Source of the DNA: Roseivirga sp.
Lineage (GTDB): Bacteria > Bacteroidota > Bacteroidia > Cytophagales > Cyclobacteriaceae
Reading direction: 5' to 3'
Length of the DNA: 64,000 bases
NCBI GenBank assembly: GCA_021404565.1
Contig: JAAWWF010000026.1
Span: 481,104-545,103 of the forward strand
Made by a program: the position numbers and the translations under genes. This document shows positions 59,090 through 64,000 of the stretch, piece by piece (the stretch's first letter is position 1; every line of letters starts with the position of its first letter). The notes under the pieces are model-generated. The model was not told the origin of the DNA. It did no database searches and was given only the letters and a program-made list of their open reading frames with translations.

Positions 59090-59565
59090 TCGCTTTACTT
59101 ATCGCAGGTTCTCGGAATCTGTGACGATTATAATTGCCCGGACTCGGTCCGAGCAAGCTGGAAAAGAAACCTGTTTGCTGTGGGAAAGAACTCGGAACTG
59201 CCGTTTTTCAGCGCAAGGAATGAAGAACCTTACGCACTGTATTGAAGAGAATCACGTCTGACCCAAGGGTGCTGAGGGGATAGGGTTTTGTCTTTTCTCC
59301 ATACCGGTCTGACTTTCAAGAGTCTGACCTGCGGTATCCTGCCGGATGTGTATTTGAGAGTTTCCCCAACCACCCCGTCCTTCGGCCACCCCTCCTTGAA
59401 AAGTAGGGGACTTTCCAATCAGGCATTTGACTACTAAATGCTCCCCTTCAAGGGGAGCTGTCCACAGGGAAGCTCTGAATTTACCCAAATAGTTCTGGAC
59501 TGAGGGGTACTTTTATGAATCGAAGTTTCATTGTTCGATTCTCAGGATTTGGATAGTTTAGTGTT
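59090..59565. repeat. repeat-rich spacer with several hairpins
   Basis: No gene is supported in this spacer. Bases 59301-59336 form an imperfect inverted repeat (ATACCGGTCTGACT with AGTCTGACCTGCGGTAT). Bases 59374-59457 contain CCCCTCCTT/AGGGG and CTCCCC-TTCAA-GGGGAG, a pattern found in dispersed repeats of this phylum. A palindrome CGGACTCGGTCCGAG lies near 59140-59154. Confidence 0.5.
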
Positions 59566-60060
59566 ATGGCGATTACAGATAAGAAACTGGCCTCTTGGGC
59601 TGAAAAGAGAGATCTTAAAAAATTACACGAGGCACTCTCAGAGCATAACTTCAAGATCAGATTGGGGGCGATTGCGCATTTAGCTGAGATTAAGGACGAT
59701 AGTTCCCTTGAGCACCTTGAAAGGCTGGTTGACGATTCATTTGTTGTTGTGCTCGAGGCCGCTGCTGAGGCTGTGAGGTCCATGAATGCTGATCGTCCTT
59801 CTTTGCGTGTGTTTGAACAAAGGATAAAGGCTAAAAAGAATATCGAGCAGAAAATACAGACGCGAACGAAGGCAAGCTTTAAGAAGGTAAGGGCAGAGCA
59901 ACAAATGGCAACGGCTGAATCTGAAAGGAGTAATTCAGATCAAAAAGCAGATGAGGGTTCTGATGGAATCACTAAAGTCTTGAAAACGATCGGCATCGTT
60001 GTATTGATAATAATCGTGTTTTTAAAACTTATAAGAACGCTTCATCTAATGGGGGTATAG
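59566..60060 (+). CDS. small HEAT-like protein with C-terminal TM anchor
   Basis: A 164-residue protein. Residues 10-75 are helical with HEAT-repeat spacing (FKIRLGAIAHLAEIKDDSSL, FVVVLEAAAEAVRSM). Residues 80-130 are a charged, probably coiled helix, and residues 139-156 form one TM segment (TIGIVVLIIIVFLKLI). It is probably a membrane-tethered protein facing the cytoplasm. No family assignment is possible. Base composition is more AT-rich than in the large neighbours. Confidence 0.6.
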   Translation: MAITDKKLASWAEKRDLKKLHEALSEHNFKIRLGAIAHLAEIKDDSSLEHLERLVDDSFVVVLEAAAEAVRSMNADRPSLRVFEQRIKAKKNIEQKIQTRTKASFKKVRAEQQMATAESERSNSDQKADEGSDGITKVLKTIGIVVLIIIVFLKLIRTLHLMGV

Positions 60061-60565
60061 CTGATCTCTCAAAGTACCCTTTATTTCAGGTCGCTGATCT
60101 ATAATTGTGCTTGTATCGCCTCTCTTAGCAATTCCATGATATCCTCAGCGCGCCAAGAATTATCTGTCACAGGTCCGGAGGACCTGTGACCACTATGAGT
60201 ACTCAGACAGAGTCCGAGTAGGCCCGCGGAGGAACCCATTTGAGGTAAAAACAATGAAGTGTCTGCCATTTGTCTTCCCAGAGGTATAATTGGAATATGA
60301 TAGCGAAACCGTCTGTTCGGTGCTGACGGGGATAGTGCCTTCTACGTGGCCTTCTCTAAAGCTCTGATCACTTACCTGTCTCAGGTCCTCCGGACCCATG
60401 ACCACTATGGCACCATCTTGATTGTTATAAAGCTGATTCGGTATTTGAACACTTAGTTCAGCTCCGTGCTATATGTGATCTGGCAAGGGGTTCTGCAAAA
60501 GCAATCCATTCTGTTTATTTGCAAGATCTATTAACCGCCTGATATGAGCCTCACAAAAAAGGCAC
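60061..60565. repeat. spacer with palindrome and related direct repeat
   Basis: GTCACAGGTCC (60166-60176) and GGACCTGTGAC (60180-60190) form a perfect 11-base palindrome. It is followed by CACTATGAGT; a related segment, GGTCCTCCGGACC then CATGACCACTATGG, recurs near 60387-60410. A minus-strand open stretch (60193-60405) between them has protein-like composition but no start context, so it may be a gene remnant. Nothing else is supported. Confidence 0.4.
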
Positions 60566-62806
60566 TTACCTAAAAAAGGTATACACATATTTCAACAGAA
60601 ACACCTGCTGGCTGGATCTGGGAAGGACAGGAATTTCACGATCGATTTGAGTGTTGAAATTCTCATTATACACCAGGTAGAGATCGTGCCCATCGCGGAA
60701 GTTATATCGAATGCGGGCATTGTTAAAGAAGGTTTTTGAATTGCTGTTGTACTGCCAGGTAAAGCTGCCGGATAGGTGCAGGTTCAGGGCGGCCTCCAGC
60801 TTAATACGTCCCACATGGAGCCATTCTTTGCCTGAGCCAATATGGGTTAGGTCTATATAGTTGGCCCTCCAGGTGGCCGAGAGGTTGATGTTTTCATTCA
60901 GGTTTAAGCCAGGGTTATAGGTAATGGCCAGGCGCCTTCCTCCATAAAAACTTCCGGCTTCTACCCTTGCCCAATGACGAAATACGCGTTGTGCTGCTGG
61001 GTAAAACCCCAGGAAGCCATAGTGGAAAAAATATCGGCCTGCAGGTACCACTAGTTTCTCAGAGAACCTTAGTGGTTGTTCCAGTTCCTGTAGTTCGCGC
61101 ACATGGGAAATGTCGAAACTATCGCCTTGAAAATTGGTGGCTTCCCAGCCGCTGAAGTTGTACCATGTTTCAAACCTGCCCGTGTTGGCCGACCAGTAGT
61201 TGTCGCTGGTCAATAAGGTCCATTTTACATATTGGAAGTTGCCTTCGCCCGCTTGATTGTATTTTCCTTTTTGTAGCTGAACGAAAGAGTTATGAAAATT
61301 CTCCCGGTTGAGAAAGCCCATTCCGGGATTAAAGCCGGGAGCGGAGTAATTATAATTGAGGCTGTAAAACCAGCCATCGCTTACCCGTCTGCTGAGCTCT
61401 GAGGCAAAGCGGACGTTGTTGAGAAACCCGCTGGCCTGGTTTTCCGAATCTGACGAATACGCCAATGCAGACACGAAATAAGTTTCTCCTTTTACATTGA
61501 GAAAGGCATCTGTAGAAAAAGCGGAATTGTAGCTGCCGCTGCTACTGCGGTGAGTACCCATAAAGCCAATGAAGGAGCGATTGTTGAGCACCTTGCGTCT
61601 AAGTCGGGCCACACTGAAATTCTCAGAAGGAAGTTGGTTGCCACTGACACTGGTGTTTTGGGTTTGGATGGAAAGAGCACCAAGCTCCCATTTGTCAAAC
61701 TGCCCGTTAAGTCGGGCTCCGCCTATAATGGGGGCGAGATTGCCCTGGAAAATGCCAATATTACGACTATAGAAGAGTTGAGAAGTTCCACCCATGCCTA
61801 CCTCATATAGTCCGGCCTGTTCCTGAAAAAATCTACGCTTTTCGGGGAAAAAGAGCGAAAATCTAGAGAGATTGATTTGCTGGTCGTCTGCTTCCACCTG
61901 TGCAAAGTCGGTGTTGAGTGTAAGGTCAAGGGTGATGTTGGAGCTAATTCCGTAGCGTACATCAAGACCTACCTCCCTGGTAAAAGTGGTGTTCTTCTGA
62001 TAACCTGTCTGGTCTGCGTTGAGCTGCTGACTTCGGTCATTGCCCCCCAATAAATAGGGCGTAATCAGCAATTGTTTCCTGGTTTTAAGGCCCTCGAAAA
62101 CCACAGGCCGTTTGATAGACGGTTTCATAATGGAGGAGTTGACCTCCTGTGGCATGGCCGGGAAAACATAGAGTTCGTTTCGGGAAAGAATAGTACGTGC
62201 CGAGCTAATGGCCGAATAGATGATGCCATCTTGTTCACGGAAGCGCAGGTTGCTCAGGGGAATTTTCATTTCCAATGACCAGCCATCCGCCAGCATATGT
62301 GTTTTGCCTTCCCAGATCATGTCGTAAGTGGTGTTAAAAGTGGAGCTACCAAGCGATATGGCATCGTTGGACACCATCATATCATAGCGGCTTCCGGAAG
62401 GATAAATGGAAAAGACAGCAGCAGTTTGCTTATTGTAAGCTGCATCGATGTGAAAGGTAAACCAGTCATCACCGTTCCAACCATCCCGGACGAGATTACG
62501 GGAGATTACTGGTGCGGCTGCACTATCGCGAAGCAGGGCTGCTACATATAGAAAGCGATCATCAAAGGTTACTTTAAGCTCCGTACCTGGATTGGCTTTG
62601 CCCCAATCGGGCCGAAACATGATGTAGTTGAAGGAGGAGATTTGCTGCCATGCAGGCTCATCAACCTTACCGTCAAGGATAATTTCACCCTGTAAGGCTT
62701 TGATCACAACAGGCGCTTCATTGAGGTAGCTCAGTGAGTCCTGGGCCATTGTTTTTGTGGTGAATGCGAGTAGTGCTAATAGCCACCAGTCTTTCCGGAT
62801 CATCAT
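60566..62806 (-). CDS. DUF5916/CBM9-like outer-membrane protein
   Basis: A 746-residue exported protein (signal peptide 1-21). Residues 30-210 are a CBM9-like beta-sandwich (IILDGKVDEPAWQQISSFNY, KVTFDDRFLYVAALLRDSAA, DWFTFHIDAAYNK, LEMKIPLSNLRF). Residues 240-746 are the DUF5916 barrel-type region (LDLTLNTDFAQVEADDQQIN, SLFFPEKRRFFQEQAGLYEV) ending in the aromatic KYVYTFFR. This fits an outer-membrane beta-barrel with a carbohydrate-binding-like periplasmic domain. No substrate is known. It lies 80 bases downstream of the membrane LytTR gene, on the same strand. Confidence 0.88.
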   Translation of the reverse strand: MMIRKDWWLLALLAFTTKTMAQDSLSYLNEAPVVIKALQGEIILDGKVDEPAWQQISSFNYIMFRPDWGKANPGTELKVTFDDRFLYVAALLRDSAAAPVISRNLVRDGWNGDDWFTFHIDAAYNKQTAAVFSIYPSGSRYDMMVSNDAISLGSSTFNTTYDMIWEGKTHMLADGWSLEMKIPLSNLRFREQDGIIYSAISSARTILSRNELYVFPAMPQEVNSSIMKPSIKRPVVFEGLKTRKQLLITPYLLGGNDRSQQLNADQTGYQKNTTFTREVGLDVRYGISSNITLDLTLNTDFAQVEADDQQINLSRFSLFFPEKRRFFQEQAGLYEVGMGGTSQLFYSRNIGIFQGNLAPIIGGARLNGQFDKWELGALSIQTQNTSVSGNQLPSENFSVARLRRKVLNNRSFIGFMGTHRSSSGSYNSAFSTDAFLNVKGETYFVSALAYSSDSENQASGFLNNVRFASELSRRVSDGWFYSLNYNYSAPGFNPGMGFLNRENFHNSFVQLQKGKYNQAGEGNFQYVKWTLLTSDNYWSANTGRFETWYNFSGWEATNFQGDSFDISHVRELQELEQPLRFSEKLVVPAGRYFFHYGFLGFYPAAQRVFRHWARVEAGSFYGGRRLAITYNPGLNLNENINLSATWRANYIDLTHIGSGKEWLHVGRIKLEAALNLHLSGSFTWQYNSNSKTFFNNARIRYNFRDGHDLYLVYNENFNTQIDREIPVLPRSSQQVFLLKYVYTFFR

Positions 62807-62886
62807 TGTTTTTTGACAAGGATACGCCAGAGAAATACCGCTGTTGACCTGTATAGGGCAGGCTGTGGAAAAGAAGTGGTAAAGCG

Positions 62887-63687
62887 TTAAAGGAGTAGGG
62901 CCCCTTTGAAAGTACGGCTGTAACGTAATGATTGTCCGTTACTCAATTGTATTTCGCCATCACCACTGGGGAAGGCCTTGAGCTTGGCAATAAATTCGCG
63001 GTTAACCAGTTTGGAGCGATGTACCCGGACGAATTGGCTCGGGTCCAGCTCTGCTTCCAGCGATTTAAGTGAACGATAGACTACAAATTTGCGCTGAGTA
63101 CTGTGAACATGAATACAGTTGTTATCGGTCTGTACCCAAACGATTTCGCTGACTGGCAAACGGGTTTGCTCACTGTAATCTTTGATCCAGATGCTCTGCG
63201 GGAACGGTTTGATTTCGTCTTTTCTATTAAAAGCATTCCACTGAACCAAGGCGAAAATGAGCCCGAATGAAAAGGCATTGGCGGTGAGGTTATTCACGAT
63301 CAGCTCCTGTGACCAGCCCCCAAGTACTTCGCAGTTGTATGCCAGTTTAAAGAAGAGGCCTGCGCTCGCGATAATCAACACTTGATTGAGGGCTACCAGG
63401 CCAATGCCGATACCAGTCGAACGGGAAATGTCTTTCACAAGAGACTTTTTCTTTACTTGTAAGAGGTCACCGCGTCTGCCGACATGGCGGGCCAATCCAA
63501 CCCAAAAAAGTGTTGACAAGAGGAAGGTCAGAAGAAGCTTTTGATGGCAAATTGTATCGGTGTACACCTGGAATAGCCAGCCTGAAAGGGTAGAAAACAA
63601 AGCTGTGACCAACAATGCCAGTACTACCAGGCGTTCCGGCAATGACATTTTGAGGGACAAGGTTGAAAAACCGAAAGTCATGATCAA
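62887..63687 (-). CDS. membrane-bound LytTR DNA-binding protein
   Basis: A 266-residue one-component regulator. Four hydrophobic segments (about 17-42, 48-64, 92-115, 130-150) are followed by a LytTR domain (about 165-265: VSEIVWVQTDNNCIHVHSTQ, KFVVYRSLKSLEAEL, FVRVHRSKLVNREFI). There is no receiver domain or kinase partner, so the membrane part probably senses directly. The gene precedes the DUF5916 gene on the same strand and may control it. An alternative start is the ATG at codon 14. Confidence 0.85.
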   Translation of the reverse strand: MIMTFGFSTLSLKMSLPERLVVLALLVTALFSTLSGWLFQVYTDTICHQKLLLTFLLSTLFWVGLARHVGRRGDLLQVKKKSLVKDISRSTGIGIGLVALNQVLIIASAGLFFKLAYNCEVLGGWSQELIVNNLTANAFSFGLIFALVQWNAFNRKDEIKPFPQSIWIKDYSEQTRLPVSEIVWVQTDNNCIHVHSTQRKFVVYRSLKSLEAELDPSQFVRVHRSKLVNREFIAKLKAFPSGDGEIQLSNGQSLRYSRTFKGALLL

Positions 63688-63714
63688 TAAAACGGTATAG
63701 ACTTAGAAAAGGAT

Positions 63715-64000
63715 TTATGATTGGTCAAGCTCCTCTTTCAAAAACTTAGCGGTATAGCCCTTGGTGCTTTTGGCCACCTTCTCCGGAGTGCCTTCTGCTA
63801 CAATCATACCGCCCTTATCACCCCCTTCAGGGCCCAGGTCTATGATGTGGTCTGCTACCTTGATGATATCCAGGTTGTGCTCAATGATGAGTACTGTATT
63901 GCCTTTGTCTACCAGGCGATTGAGTACATCGAGCAAGTGCTGAATGTCTTGAAAATGCAGGCCGGTAGAGAGCGAATCCAATATCCAAAAGGTTTTGCCG
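63715..64000 (-). CDS. uvrA: UvrA excinuclease subunit, C-terminal end only
   Basis: The minus-strand frame runs from the window edge to the stop at 63715 and shows the last 94 residues of UvrA, the damage-recognition ATPase of nucleotide excision repair. It has [20 protein letters not shown], the H-loop [20 protein letters not shown] and [21 protein letters not shown] and FLKEELDQS. The signature region normally read as LDEPTTGLH is LDSLSTGLH here, so the Walker B glutamate is replaced by serine. The rest of the gene is outside the window, so it cannot be judged whether this is the main UvrA or a second copy. Confidence 0.9.
   Translation of the reverse strand, partial: GKTFWILDSLSTGLHFQDIQHLLDVLNRLVDKGNTVLIIEHNLDIIKVADHIIDLGPEGGDKGGMIVAEGTPEKVAKSTKGYTAKFLKEELDQS

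Noticed and set aside
60193..60405. Open frame on the minus strand in the repeat-rich spacer
   Set aside because: It overlaps palindromic repeats, has no promoter or start context, and matches no family; at most a remnant.

Overview
The window is a chromosomal stretch of a Bacteroidota bacterium, most likely a Cytophagales-type marine or soil member (genus not determinable). The evidence is the gene content (large FtsX-type permeases with PadR regulators, TonB receptors with a carboxypeptidase-like front domain, LytS/LytTR two-component pairs, DUF5916, DUF2141, DUF6702 and DUF2911 proteins), promoters of the form TAnnTTTG, and typical Bacteroidota intergenic repeats. No rRNA, tRNA, CRISPR array, integrase or transposase gene was seen. 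The window opens inside fumC (minus strand) and closes inside uvrA (minus strand).

Layout. 1-4.3 kb: fumC, then a LiaF-like membrane protein with a LytS-type kinase and a LytTR regulator, preceded by repeated TTCACCGAT sites and three tandem RNA hairpins. 4.3-13.1 kb: three large ABC-transporter permeases and two PadR repressors. 13.3-14.3 kb: AI-2E type exporter. 14.4-17.1 kb: a three-gene ubiquitin-like conjugation operon (tandem ubiquitin-like domains fused to an E2-like domain; JAMM peptidase fused to an E1-like enzyme; DUF6527 protein). It is followed by a probable structured small RNA and an HTH-ImmA/IrrE metallopeptidase. This 14.4-18.8 kb block is visibly AT-richer than its surroundings and looks like an acquired island, probably for defence. 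18.8-28 kb: a TonB receptor, three paralogous lipoproteins, a DUF2141 protein, a small helical secreted protein, and a LytS/LytTR pair flanked by two DUF2306-like membrane proteins. Three genes here share one promoter architecture: two 12-base direct repeats 21 bases apart, exactly 43 bases from a CAnnTTTG box.

28-37 kb: AraC regulators, a penicillin-acylase family enzyme, a barrel-less TonB-plug/MG2-like protein, a beta-hydroxyacid dehydrogenase and a GNAT acetyltransferase. An identical 18-base motif precedes both the second AraC gene and the dehydrogenase. 37-41 kb: a BlaI / M56 peptidase / serine hydrolase operon with BlaI-type operators. 41-51 kb: bestrophin, YkgJ, M1 aminopeptidase, HupE, DUF6702, lipoproteins, YceI, a CrtO-like acyltransferase, and a gene bracketed by a 71-base near-identical repeat. 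51-59 kb: glycyl-tRNA synthetase, then a LytTR/LytS pair divergent from an outer-membrane beta-barrel protein with its own 21-base-period repeat, the whole flanked by two copies of a small unknown protein, each divergent from a small HTH regulator. 59-64 kb: repeat-rich spacers, a small HEAT-like protein, a DUF5916 protein, a membrane LytTR protein and the end of uvrA, whose Walker B region is unusual.

The recurrent theme is LytTR signalling (three kinase/regulator pairs and one membrane LytTR protein) with matching 21-base-period sites next to envelope genes. All functional assignments rest on reading motifs by eye; no database search was possible.
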